From positions 1,302,001-1,366,000 of the forward strand of contig NZ_KZ614149.1 of NCBI RefSeq assembly GCF_002886255.1: a stretch of DNA of 64,000 nt. The letters run 5' to 3'. The stretch comes from Alteribacillus bidgolensis (lineage in GTDB: Bacteria; Bacillota; Bacilli; Bacillales; Marinococcaceae). A program made the position numbers and the translations under genes. The notes under the pieces are model-generated. The model was not told where the DNA came from. It worked only from the letters and a program-made list of their open reading frames with translations, and did not search any database. This document shows, piece after piece, positions 27,240 through 36,206 of this stretch (the first letter of the stretch is position 1; every line of letters begins with the position of its first letter).

Positions 27240-28241
27240 TTATAATAAATTGGTGGCACCAACACATATAAATACAACAAAAGTTATCAAGCATAATAAC
27301 GTTATGACAAACTTTGTTTTAAACACACTAAGCAGCATAATGGTATTTTTTAAATCAATCATAGGGCCGTAAACGAGGAAAGCTAATATAGAAGCAGGCG
27401 AAAATAAAGATCTAAACGATGCACCAATAAATGCATCGGCCTCTGAACACAGCGATAAAAAATAAGCTAGTCCCATCATGACAAGCATAGATCCCATAAG
27501 ACCTTCTCCAAGTACAAAAAGAGATGACGAAGACACATAGGTTTGAAAAAATGCCGCAACAAACGCTCCAATAATCAAGAATTTCCCCATATCAAAAAAT
27601 TCATCGATGGAATGTTTCAGCATGTCTGCTAGTCTTTGAAAAAGAGTTGTTTTATACTTAGGGCTAGATTCAGCTGCTGTATCCCGCGGATGTTTTAGTT
27701 GAGTAGATTTATAGAAAATACTCACAATAAAAGCGATAATTAATGCTGCCAAAAAACCTATCCCCATTCGTAATCCCGCCATTTTCGCATCATTTCCAAA
27801 TGCCATATACGTAGATAAAATAACGATAGGATTAATTAACGGGCCTGTTAGTAGAAAGCCAACTCCTGCATAAATCGGCACCCCTTTTGTCACAAGTCTT
27901 CTTACAATGGGCACAATCCCACATTCACAAGCAGGAAAAAAGGCTCCAACAACACAACTCATTGTAACAGCTGACATTTTGTTTTTTGGAATCCAGCGCT
28001 CAATATGTTCTTCTGTAATAAAAATCTGGATAAAACCGGCAATCAGCACACCTATTAAAACGAAGGGAATGGCTTCTATTAAAATACTTAAAAATATAGT
28101 ATTTAATTGTTGAAAAGATTCTGGAAGAGAATGCAGCCAGTTCTGTCCCAACCAATCAGTCATATAAATAAAATAGATAACAATGCCGATCACTAAAATA
28201 CCAGTAAAATCAGTGACATACGTATGGAACCCACGAAACAT
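27240..28241 (-). CDS. ArsP_1/DUF318-family permease (YcgR-like)
   Basis: A 333-residue membrane protein with about eight helices and the family motif GAFFPACECGIVPIVRRL (residues 99-116), plus SLCSEADAFIGAS in the second half; both halves carry conserved polar residues in helices. It forms a two-gene operon with the YcgQ-like protein. Members of this family have been linked to arsenic export and, by gene context, to zinc. A degenerate Zur-like site lies just upstream (28266). I infer zinc-related transport but the direction of transport is unknown. Confidence 0.85.
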   Translation of the reverse strand: MFRGFHTYVTDFTGILVIGIVIYFIYMTDWLGQNWLHSLPESFQQLNTIFLSILIEAIPFVLIGVLIAGFIQIFITEEHIERWIPKNKMSAVTMSCVVGAFFPACECGIVPIVRRLVTKGVPIYAGVGFLLTGPLINPIVILSTYMAFGNDAKMAGLRMGIGFLAALIIAFIVSIFYKSTQLKHPRDTAAESSPKYKTTLFQRLADMLKHSIDEFFDMGKFLIIGAFVAAFFQTYVSSSSLFVLGEGLMGSMLVMMGLAYFLSLCSEADAFIGASFRSLFSPASILAFLVYGPMIDLKNTIMLLSVFKTKFVITLLCLITFVVFICVGATNLL

Positions 28242-28265
28242 ACTTTCGTTCCTCCCAGCACTTAC

Positions 28266-28286
28266 AAATCGTAACGATTCTTCTTT
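28266..28286. promoter_or_regulatory. Degenerate Zur-like site upstream of ycgR-like gene
   Basis: The left half AAATCGTAA is perfect; the right half keeps only ATT and the terminal TTT of ATTACGATTT (15 of 20 consensus positions). It is 25 bp from the start codon of the permease. Plausible weak Zur operator. Confidence 0.5.
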
Positions 28287-28397
28287 AATTAAAGATATGT
28301 TTCCTTAAGCAAAGTATGTATGTTTCAAAAAGGTTATCTATTAATTTTGCTGTCCCTTTCATCCATGTATCTTCCTTAAGCAAAACTTTCTTAACGT

Positions 28398-28487
28398 ATT
28401 AGAAACAATTGGCTTTCCGCCATGCCCAAATTTGCAGAAGCCGTAGCTTCGCTTATATTTTGATCCTTTAACAAAATTAGACATTCC
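28398..28487 (+). repeat. Dispersed two-hairpin intergenic repeat, copy 4
   Basis: Starts ATTAGAAACAATTGGCTTTCC and ends with ATTTTGATCCTTTAACAAAAT. The terminal stem is ATTTTG/CAAAAT where copy 2 has ACTTTG/CAAAGT, a compensatory pair of changes that supports the second hairpin. Confidence 0.7.
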
Positions 28488-28503
28488 AAAATATAAAACA
28501 AAA

Positions 28504-28545
28504 CCCATATATACAAATGAGATCAGTATATATGGGCTTCCCTTT
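28504..28545 (+). terminator. Hairpin terminator
   Basis: Perfect 11-base stem CCCATATATAC / GTATATATGGG followed by CTTCCCTTTCTTCC. Lies directly after repeat copy 4; no gene reads into it from the left in this window, so its client is unclear. Confidence 0.5.
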
Positions 28546-28767
28546 CTTCCACCTTTGCGCCTTTATGATAACTAGAGAGAACAAGTTTTTTATAAAGCTT
28601 CCGGGGCCAAAAAAAAAGGAAAAAATTTCGTTTCCTTATGGATTTATTTCTTTATGACCAAGAATCTTTTCTTTGTGATATAGATAAGTTTATTGCTTTT
28701 CCAAAAATATCAGTTAAACTAATCTTTAAATAATCCTTTTTACCTGCAACTTTTGAGGTGATATAGC

Positions 28768-29224
28768 ATGTTTAACCTGTTATTAAGTATCCATATTCTT
28801 ACGGGCAGCATATGTTTAATAAGCGGCTTATTATGCGATGGTCTCCAAAAAGGGAAAAGGAAGGCATTCAAGAGCCGGTGAAATATATCATGGCTGTTAC
28901 ATCATTGTCTTTGGGACTGCTGTTGTTATGTCTATTCTACATTGGGAAAAAAGCCAGTATCTCTTCTACATAGCTTTGTTTTCCTACGGGCTTGCTTTAC
29001 TTGGTTATGCAGCAGGTAAAAAGAAGTGGAAGAACTGGCTGTCTTCTCATATTGGAGGGATGTTAGGTTCATATATAGGTATCGTCACTGCCACTCTAGT
29101 AGTCAATGTACATAGAATTCCTTTGTTAAATGAATTTCCTGTCCTATTGTTTTGGTTTTTACCTACAATCATAGGGACACCGCTTATATTTATGGTTGGA
29201 CGAAAATACAGTCCCACGAATTAG
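28768..29224 (+). pseudogene. Frameshifted DUF2306-like membrane protein
   Basis: Starts at ATG 28768 with TTGAGGTGA upstream and reads MFNLLLSIHILTGSICLISG, the first helix of DUF2306-type proteins. At about 28832-28838 one extra base moves the frame; the next frame continues with KKGKGRHSRAGEIYHGCYI and three more helices to a stop at 29224. Removing one base gives a coherent four-helix protein of about 150 residues. Either a recent frameshift or a sequencing error. Confidence 0.7.
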
Positions 29225-29252
29225 TAAAACTCGGCTTGCCGCAGCTTCCATC
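29219..29252 (+). repeat. Partial copy of the dispersed repeat
   Basis: TTAGTAAAACTCGGCTTGCCGCAGC directly after the DUF2306 stop matches only the left arm of the repeat; the rest is absent. Confidence 0.45.
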
Positions 29253-29324
29253 AATAAGTATCGTACTTAGTATTCAAACATATTCTTTTACTGCTGAATT
29301 TATAAATCGTTTAGATTATATTTT

Positions 29325-29820
29325 CTATATACGCCGCTCCTCAATTTTCAAAATCAATCCACCACTTATAAACAGAATAATGGAACCGATGTAAAAAATA
29401 ATATCGACGGTAAAAAGATCAATGAAAAAGCCGCCGGCGATAACGGCAAATCCAGAAAAGATGGAGACCCAGAAATGATAGGAGCCTATTTTTTCTCCTC
29501 TCTGCCTTCCTTCTGTAAAGTCTACGACCAGTGCTTTTTCACTTGTTTTCTGCATCGCTCCAAATACGCCTAAAATCATTTGAAGAACGTAAACCTGCCA
29601 TATTTCAAAGACAACAGGGAACAGCAAAAAGATAACGGAAGTTCCCCACGCACTGATCAAGAGAATATATTTTCTCCCGCTGGCATCGGAAATTTTCCCG
29701 ATCCAGCGGTGAACAAGAGCAGAGCTTAGTGTAAATAATCCATAAGCCAACCCAAATTCCGAAAAATCCGCCCCGACTTCCCGAAGGAAAATGACATAAA
29801 ATGGAATAATCGTCACTTGC
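29325..29820 (-). pseudogene. MFS transporter fragment
   Basis: About 165 codons with six membrane helices. PFYVIFLREVGADFSEFGL starts the first visible helix and GKISDASGRKY is the loop 2-3 motif A of the N-terminal MFS half; the frame ends EERRI at 29325. It has no start codon of its own: at about 29815-29820 the sequence passes directly into a beta-roll repeat gene in another frame. The C-terminal half of a normal MFS protein is also absent, so it is a remnant or half-size transporter that lost its 5' end. Confidence 0.7.
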
Positions 29821-30240
29821 GGTTGTATTCTGTCCTTCCGCATGGGCGGCTGTAGCACCAGCAACAGTTGTGGTGTTTCTTCCTTCAGCATGAGAAGCTC
29901 TTCCAGTGGCCGTGTTTCCTTCCCCTTCCGCATGAGCATTCAGACCTTGGGATGGATCGAGTTCATCGCCCGTTGTCGTATTTTGCCCTTCGGTGTGGGA
30001 GTTTTCCCCAAATGCTTGTGTTTCTCTGCCTTCCACATGGGAAGCCTCGCCACTTGCGGTATTAGATATCCCTTCTGCGTGTGCAGCTGTATTATCGGCT
30101 GTTGTAAACTGTCCTTCACTATGAGCATCCTGTGCACTAGCAGTTGTATGGTTCCCCTCGGCATGGGCATGAGGTTCACTCGCTGCGGTCTGATAGCCTT
30201 CCGCATGGGCCGAATTCGGCTTCTTACATGGAAAAATCAA
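29821..30240 (-). pseudogene. Fragment of a Hep/Hag-like HAEG beta-roll repeat protein
   Basis: About 140 codons made of nine imperfect repeats of the type (S/A)HAEGxxTTASxx (variants HSEG, HVEG, HTEG). Such 12-16-residue repeats occur in YadA-head-like beta-rolls and in phage tail or surface proteins of Bacillaceae with a peptidase G2 end. The frame opens at a TTG without ribosome site and runs out of frame into an MFS fragment at about 29820, so both ends are missing. It looks like the inside of a large surface or tail gene fused to the MFS gene by deletion. Confidence 0.65.
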
Positions 30241-30298
30241 AGAATGATATATAGCGGTCTTCCATCATATATATAAATGTTGTTAGGGAGGAAGATCC

Positions 30299-30424
30299 GT
30301 GGATTTGTTTGGTATGGAATTGATCACTTCTCAAACGCTTTCCGTTTCTAAAAGGGATGTTTTTCGTATTTCGGTACGATGGGGAGATTATAAAATCGGT
30401 TTTGGAAAAGACGTTTTCTCATAA
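30299..30424 (+). CDS. Possible small protein of 41 residues
   Basis: GTG at 30299 with AGGGAGGAAG upstream. The frame reads MDLFGMELITSQTLSVSKRD and continues to a TAA at 30424. Divergent from the repeat fragment. No recognisable family. The remaining 400 bp up to the next gene holds nothing I can identify. Confidence 0.35.
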   Translation: MDLFGMELITSQTLSVSKRDVFRISVRWGDYKIGFGKDVFS

Positions 30425-30822
30425 TCTTTAACGAAGTTGTCTCCTTTCAATTATAAAGATTTTATTAAGAATATCATTACACTTTATATGTACATACACC
30501 TTTTCTTTATACATATCTTTTTGTCTAGCTAGTTCAGTCAAAATGTAAAAAAAACGAGCTAATTCAGTTCCTATATTGGTGTATTTTGTAAAGGACAATA
30601 CAAATAAAAAATTATCGGGTTCAGCATCCTCTGATAAAAAATCGGATACTTGCAAATATAGATCAAGTGCTATTAATAGCTAATAAAATTAATAATTCAA
30701 AAGCTTATGACTCTCCAGGCTGCTAAAGTTCAACCAGGGCCATTGTTACTTCCTTTAGGTACGTTCTATTTTTTTTGTGATAAACTGTACAAGTATGATA
30801 GAAAACAGGGGGAGGGAGTCTT

Positions 30823-32124
30823 GTGAAGGTTATTATGTCTTCCTTGCAATGGGCCGCCTTCATCTTAGCGGGGGCGGTTGTCGTTCCAATCGTGATTGGA
30901 GAGGCATTCGATATGTCTTCTCTTGAGATATCATCCTTCCTGCAGCGGACGCTATTCGTTTTAGGTGTTGCTGGACTGCTGCAAGTACTTCTTGGCCACC
31001 GTCTTCCTTTAATGGAAGGTCCTGCTGGATTATGGTGGGGCATTTTTATTGTCTACGCCGGTCTTGTTTCTTCTGGCGGACTTTCTGGGGAAAGCGCTCT
31101 TCGCCAGCTCGAAGCGGGTATGCTGATCAGCGGTACGCTTTTTCTTATAGCTGGTTTTTTTCGTTGGATTGATGCTATCAAACAATTATTCACTCCGCTC
31201 GTAACCGGCACCTATTTAATTCTTCTTGTTTCCCAATTGAGCGGCTCGTTTATTCAAGGGATTTTAGGGATCGGCTATTTTACAGACAGAGTGGATCCGC
31301 GGGTCGCTTTGCCGGCTATTGGCATTTTAATATTTACCATTTTATTGTCCAAGTCAAGCATTCCATTTGTTCGCAGTTACTCTATTTTAATTAGTTTAAT
31401 TACCGGCTGGATTGTCTTCTATTTGCTTCATCTCACGAAGACTCCTTCTGTGCCGGCAGAGATATTTTCCCTGCCACAACCACTGGCTTTTGGGCCGCCC
31501 GAACTATCGAGCGGCATGATTCTTACCGCTATCATGACAGCCATGCTTTTGTTAACGAATATGATCGCAAGCATGAAGGTCGTAGAAAATGTCATTCAAG
31601 CGCAAACTAAGACAAGAGAAGACCCCGATTACAACCGGGCCAGCATTATTACCGGCGTGAATCAATGGTTGAGCGGACTCTTTGCTGCAGTTGGTAACGT
31701 TCCTATTTCGGCAACGGCCGGATTTTTGCTGACCACGAAAACGGTGGAACGCCTTCCTTTTATCATCGGAAGTCTTATCGTTATCTTTATCAGCTTTTTC
31801 CCAGCGTTTACAACCTTTGCTGCCAATTTACCGACCCCTCTCGGATATGCAGTTATATTTATTACGATTGCAAGCCTCGTCTCCCTCGGAATACGTGAGT
31901 ATTATTCCTTGAAAATGACTGAACAAGAGCTTTTCATTATATCACTTTCTCTCATGATCGGGATTGGAAGCTTATTTGTCCCTGGGGAAACACTCACACA
32001 TTTGCCGAGCAGCGTCATGTCGATTGCAAACAACGGTCTCATTCTCGGTACACTCACTTGCCTTGTCCTTGAGCAGGTTTATCAAGGCTTAGATAGAAGA
32101 AAGAAGCGCAAGAACTCTGCCTAA
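30823..32124 (+). CDS. NCS2-family nucleobase (purine/pyrimidine) permease, YwdJ-like
   Basis: A 433-residue membrane protein with about 12-14 helices and NCS2 features: MEGPAGLWWG in helix 3 (position of the QxH motif), NPSATA-like NVPISATAGFL near residue 290, and NQWLSGLFAAVGN before it. The GTG start has GGGGGAGGG upstream. NCS2 carriers import uracil, xanthine or uric acid with protons; the altered signature residues make the substrate uncertain. Monocistronic with a strong terminator. No purine riboswitch is evident in the leader. Confidence 0.83.
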   Translation: MKVIMSSLQWAAFILAGAVVVPIVIGEAFDMSSLEISSFLQRTLFVLGVAGLLQVLLGHRLPLMEGPAGLWWGIFIVYAGLVSSGGLSGESALRQLEAGMLISGTLFLIAGFFRWIDAIKQLFTPLVTGTYLILLVSQLSGSFIQGILGIGYFTDRVDPRVALPAIGILIFTILLSKSSIPFVRSYSILISLITGWIVFYLLHLTKTPSVPAEIFSLPQPLAFGPPELSSGMILTAIMTAMLLLTNMIASMKVVENVIQAQTKTREDPDYNRASIITGVNQWLSGLFAAVGNVPISATAGFLLTTKTVERLPFIIGSLIVIFISFFPAFTTFAANLPTPLGYAVIFITIASLVSLGIREYYSLKMTEQELFIISLSLMIGIGSLFVPGETLTHLPSSVMSIANNGLILGTLTCLVLEQVYQGLDRRKKRKNSA

Positions 32125-32149
32125 GGAACGGGGATGGAAAACAAGCGAG

Positions 32150-32186
32150 AACCTGTTGTGTTCCCTTTTCACAACAGGTTTTATAA
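32150..32186 (+). terminator. Terminator after nucleobase permease
   Basis: Perfect 11-base stem AACCTGTTGTG / CACAACAGGTT followed by TTAT, 26 bases after the stop. Confidence 0.85.
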
Positions 32187-32418
32187 AGACCTTAACATTC
32201 ATGATTCATCTGTTTAATCTTCTAGTAAACCTAAAAAATATATAATGGAAACACTCGAGCCCATGCACTGCTAGAGTATTTCTTATTTTTAATGGAAGTA
32301 CCAGTACTTTTTTAGCTATCAACTCATCTCATTACTTTCGTGTTTATAAATGACATATTCCTTCAGTATCTATAATCCTTTTCATCATTTTTCTAAAGAA
32401 AGAGCAATGCGCAAATAA

Positions 32419-32598
32419 TTAAATAATTTTCTGAAGTAACGAAACCACCGAGAAATCGATCGGAATGAAAACGCGAATTTCACGGTCATTTAATTCTTTT
32501 TCCAGCTGTAGTCCTTTGGCTTTTAAGATATATGATAGCAATGAATACAGCATGAAGCAGAAATTAGCTACAACAGGAATAAGTAAAACTGCTTTTAT
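32419..32598 (-). pseudogene. C-terminal remnant of an unrecognised membrane protein
   Basis: A 59-codon minus-strand frame directly after lipA reads AVLLIPVVANFCFMLYSLLS, then a charged tail including KGLQLEKELNDREIRVFIPI, to a TAA at 32419. It starts right after an in-frame stop, has no start signal, and looks like the end of a helix-containing protein. A hairpin (AAACACTCGAG/CTAGAGTATTT, about 32248-32282) lies beyond. Family not recognised. Confidence 0.4.
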
Positions 32599-32609
32599 AT
32601 GTTACTAAA

Positions 32610-33488
32610 CTATCTATTCGCTACACTAACTTGTTCATCTGCGTGATAGGAAGATCGTACCAAAGGGCCTGCTTCGCAGTGCTTAAAACCTTTAGACAAT
32701 GCGATTTTTTTTAGTTCCAAAAATTCGTTAGGATTATAGTATTTTTTTACCTTTAAGTGATTTTTGGTTGGCTGTAAATACTGACCAATAGTCATTATAT
32801 CTACGTTATTCGTTCGTAAGTCATCCATTAATTCGATAATTTCTTCTATAGTCTCTCCTAATCCAACCATTAAACTAGATTTCGTAGGAATATCAAAATG
32901 AAGCTCTTTAGCATATCGTAGAAAATCAAGCGAACGATTATACGTTGCCCGTGCTCGGACTGTTGGAGTCAAACGCCTTACTGTTTCAATATTATGATTA
33001 AGAATATTGGGTTTTGGCCTCATCAACGTTTCTAAATTTTCTTTAATTCCCATCATGTCAGAGGGGAGTACTTCAATTGTACAAAAAGGATTTTTACGGC
33101 GCACTGCTCTTACTGTTTCTGCAAAAACTTCCGCACCACCATCTTTTAAGTCATCTCGGGCAACTGCTGTTATAACAACATGTTTTAAACCCATTTGCTT
33201 AACAGATTCTGCGACACGTGTTGGCTCACTCCAATCAAGTTCATTTGGTATACCTGTTTTAACTGCACAGAAGCGACAAGCACGGGTACATATGTCACCT
33301 AATATCATAAAAGTAGCTGTTTTGCGAACAGACCAGCACTCATGAATATTTGGGCATTTAGCTTCTTCGCAGACAGTATGCAGGTTCTTTTCACGCATCA
33401 TTTTCTTTAACCCTCTATAGTTGGTGTTCGTGTTTAATTTCACTTTTAACCATTCAGGTTTTCGTAACATTTTTTCTGCGTTACCCAT
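32610..33488 (-). CDS. lipA: Lipoyl synthase (radical SAM)
   Basis: A 292-residue enzyme inserting two sulfurs into octanoyl groups on lipoyl domains. The auxiliary cluster motif is CEEAKCPNIHEC (C-x4-C-x5-C, residues 40-51) and the radical SAM motif is CTRACRFC (residues 67-74); the C-terminal RSSYHADE carries the conserved RSSY sequence. Length matches the family. It lies downstream of an acetoin dehydrogenase operon whose E2 needs lipoate, which explains its position, although a terminator at 33735 suggests it also has its own promoter. Bacillaceae usually have a housekeeping lipA elsewhere, so this may be a dedicated second copy. Confidence 0.96.
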   Translation of the reverse strand: MGNAEKMLRKPEWLKVKLNTNTNYRGLKKMMREKNLHTVCEEAKCPNIHECWSVRKTATFMILGDICTRACRFCAVKTGIPNELDWSEPTRVAESVKQMGLKHVVITAVARDDLKDGGAEVFAETVRAVRRKNPFCTIEVLPSDMMGIKENLETLMRPKPNILNHNIETVRRLTPTVRARATYNRSLDFLRYAKELHFDIPTKSSLMVGLGETIEEIIELMDDLRTNNVDIMTIGQYLQPTKNHLKVKKYYNPNEFLELKKIALSKGFKHCEAGPLVRSSYHADEQVSVANR

Positions 33489-33734
33489 TCCACTTCACTC
33501 CGTATATCTTTTTTTAAACCGAATACTTGCTATCTCTTATCACTACACCTATATAATAAGTTCCTTCTTTTATATAATGAGTTCCTTCTTTTTGTTTCTT
33601 CTTTTAATAAAGCAATAAAGTGAGTATCTAACTCTAAATAAACGCTTTTTTATAAACTTGAATTAAATGATAATTACTCAGCTGTTGAAACATTGTTCTC
33701 ACTCGCTTCCTATATTTCAAAAATACCCTTATTT

Positions 33735-33770
33735 TGAAAACAAGGACAGATGACTGTCCTTGTTATTTTA
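33735..33770 (-). terminator. Terminator of the aco operon after the aldehyde dehydrogenase
   Basis: Ten-base perfect stem ACAAGGACAG / CTGTCCTTGT with a TTTTC tail on the minus strand; it overlaps the last bases of the aldehyde dehydrogenase gene. Confidence 0.85.
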
Positions 33771-35244
33771 AATTAATCCATACACTTTTTATTTCCGTAT
33801 AATTTTCTAATGCATAACTTCCCATTTCTCTACCAATACCGCTTTGTTTGTATCCTCCAAAAGGTGATGCTGCATCAAATGTGTTATAGCAATTTACCCA
33901 TACCGTTCCAGCTTTCAACTCATTGGCAACATAGTGAGCATTTTTCAGATTTTGAGTCCATAACCCTGCTGCTAACCCATAATCGGAATCATTTGCTCGA
34001 TTAATAACATCATCTAAATTTTCAAACGGCATAGCTGCCACAACAGGTCCAAAGATTTCCTGTTTTGCGATGGTCATATCATCATTTACATTTGCAAAAA
34101 TAGTAGGTTTAACAAAGTAACCGTTGTTATGGTCATAATCTCCGCCTGAAACAAGTTCAGCCCCTTCTTCTTTTCCATTTTCAATATATTCACTAACAGT
34201 ATTAAATTGCGTTTGAGATACTAATGGGCCCATTTCCGTTGTCTGTTCCATACCTGGACCTTGTCTAATGTTCTGTGCGAGCGACGCTAGATCAGCTACC
34301 ACATTGTCATAGGATTTTTTTTGAATAAAGAGACGGGAACCTGCACAGCACACTTGGCCCTGGTTAAACATGACCCCTGTTAAAGCACCTGGTAATGCTT
34401 GTTTCATGTCAGCATCCGGCAAAATAATGTTCGGTGATTTCCCGCCGAGCTCCAGAGAAATTTTTTTCAATGTTCCAGCACATTGACGCATAATATTCTT
34501 TCCTACTGGTGTAGAGCCGGTGAAAGCAACTTTATCCACGTCTGGATGTTCGACTAGAGCCGCTCCCGTAACTGGACCATCACCTGGGATGATATTGATC
34601 ACACCTTCAGGAAAACCTGCTTCCAAGGCTAATTCCCCTAAATAAAGAGCTGAAAGGGGAGTTTGCGGTGCCGGTTTTAAGACCGTAGTACATCCTGTTG
34701 CCAGTGCAGCACCTAATTTCCAAGCGGACATAAGCAAGGGAAAGTTCCACGGAATGATTTGCCCAACTACACCAATTGGTTCATGCCGAGTATAGTTCAA
34801 AAATTCCCCCGAAACAGGTATGGTTTGACCTACAATTTTGGTTGCCCATCCTGCATAATAACGAAAATGATCTATAGCTAGAGGTACATCGGCATGTTGT
34901 GATTCACGAATTGGTTTACCATTATCGAGTGTTTCTAATTGGGCTAGTTCTTCCTGTCGTTCTTCCATTAAATCTGCTAACTTGTATATAAGCCTTCCTC
35001 GTTCAGAAGCGCTCATTCTTTTCCACGGGCCTTCTTCAAACGCTTTTCGAGCAGCTCTTACAGCTTTATCCACATCTTCACGGCCCGCTTGGTTTACAAC
35101 AGCTAAGACTTTTTTATTTGATGGATCAAGTGTTTCAAATGTTTTCTCTGAAGTGGATTCAACCCATTGTCCATTGATTAAAAGCTTTTTATGGCCTTTC
35201 AAAAATTCAAGAACTCGGGGATTTATATTTAATGTATTTTCCAT
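33763..35244 (-). CDS. NAD-dependent aldehyde dehydrogenase
   Basis: A 493-residue ALDH superfamily enzyme. Active-site Glu is in LELGGKSPN (about residue 260) and the nucleophile Cys in FNQGQVCCAGSR (about residue 294); IPWNFPLLM and FGGYKQSGIGRE are family landmarks. The start at 35244 (MENTLNINP) has GAAAGGAG upstream; an earlier GTG/ATG-type start adding nine residues is less likely. Last gene before the operon terminator. Inferred job: oxidation of the acetaldehyde released by acetoin cleavage to acetate. Confidence 0.93.
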   Translation of the reverse strand: MENTLNINPRVLEFLKGHKKLLINGQWVESTSEKTFETLDPSNKKVLAVVNQAGREDVDKAVRAARKAFEEGPWKRMSASERGRLIYKLADLMEERQEELAQLETLDNGKPIRESQHADVPLAIDHFRYYAGWATKIVGQTIPVSGEFLNYTRHEPIGVVGQIIPWNFPLLMSAWKLGAALATGCTTVLKPAPQTPLSALYLGELALEAGFPEGVINIIPGDGPVTGAALVEHPDVDKVAFTGSTPVGKNIMRQCAGTLKKISLELGGKSPNIILPDADMKQALPGALTGVMFNQGQVCCAGSRLFIQKKSYDNVVADLASLAQNIRQGPGMEQTTEMGPLVSQTQFNTVSEYIENGKEEGAELVSGGDYDHNNGYFVKPTIFANVNDDMTIAKQEIFGPVVAAMPFENLDDVINRANDSDYGLAAGLWTQNLKNAHYVANELKAGTVWVNCYNTFDAASPFGGYKQSGIGREMGSYALENYTEIKSVWINLK

Positions 35245-35399
35245 ACCTATTCTCCTTTCAACACGACACATTATCTTTTAAATGCCTGGTGAATCGTAAT
35301 TTTTAAAGTTTCCTTTATTTTCTAGTAATTCCTTAAACCTTTTTAACTTATTTTTTTGGTAATTTATTTTTATTGAAAATCTAAAACTGCTATTTATTT

Positions 35400-36179
35400 T
35401 TAATTCATTACGATTCCACCACATATATTAATAGACTGTCCTGTCATATAGTCCGCATCACTAGATGCCAGGTAAGAAACCAGGGAAGCTACATCTTCAG
35501 GGGTTTCCACTCTACCTAATGAGATAAGTTCCGAGTATTTTTTCAGTGCTTCACCTTTAACTAGTCCCAAATATTCCCCCATTTTCTCATCAATCAGCTC
35601 CCACATATCCGTTCCCACAATTCCCGGACAATAGGCATTGACCGTAATACCATATGGTCCTAATTCTTTAGCCAAAGCTTGTGTGAAACCAACAACAGCA
35701 AATTTTGCTGCACTGTAATGAGACAATAGGCTAAAGCCATCATGTCCAGCTATACTGGCGCAATTAACAATTTTTCCGTTTTTTTGCTTGATCATTTGAC
35801 GGGCAGCTGCTCGTGCACATAAAAAGACTCCTTTGGAATTTACTGAAAACACTTTATCCCAATCTTCTTCTGTTATCTCTATTGCTTGTTTTACTTGAGC
35901 AATACCGGCGTTGGGTACCATAACATCCAGAGTCCCGAATTGATCTACAGCCTGATCGACCATTTCATCCACTTCTTTTCCGCTGCTGACGTCAGCCACA
36001 ATGGCCTTTGATCGTCTTCCTAAAGCTTGGATTTCCTCAGCAACAAGATGAATTGCTTCCGAATCTATATCATTTACCACCACATCAAACCCATCTTTGG
36101 CTAATCTCAATGCAATTCCTCTACCTATACCCCTTGCAGCACCTGTTATAAGGGCAACTTGTCCATTACCTTTCATCAT
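35400..36179 (-). CDS. Acetoin/diacetyl reductase, meso-2,3-butanediol dehydrogenase type SDR
   Basis: A 259-residue classical short-chain dehydrogenase. Cofactor motif TGAARGIGRG, NAG in VPNAGIAQ, catalytic Ser in NCASIAGHDG and YSAAK (about residues 154-158), and a C-terminal TGQSINICGG typical of BudC/acetoin reductases. It interconverts 2,3-butanediol, acetoin and diacetyl with NAD(H). Located 27 bp after acoL in the aco cluster, so it lets butanediol enter the acetoin pathway. Confidence 0.9.
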   Translation of the reverse strand: MMKGNGQVALITGAARGIGRGIALRLAKDGFDVVVNDIDSEAIHLVAEEIQALGRRSKAIVADVSSGKEVDEMVDQAVDQFGTLDVMVPNAGIAQVKQAIEITEEDWDKVFSVNSKGVFLCARAAARQMIKQKNGKIVNCASIAGHDGFSLLSHYSAAKFAVVGFTQALAKELGPYGITVNAYCPGIVGTDMWELIDEKMGEYLGLVKGEALKKYSELISLGRVETPEDVASLVSYLASSDADYMTGQSINICGGIVMN

Positions 36180-36206
36180 ACGACCCCCTTAATCTTTACG
36201 CTTGCA

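Noticed and set aside
30428..30655. 75-codon minus-strand frame upstream of the nucleobase permease
   Set aside because: No start signal and no similarity to anything I recognise.
30660..30822. Possible purine riboswitch before the nucleobase permease
   Set aside because: No three-way junction or conserved core could be seen.
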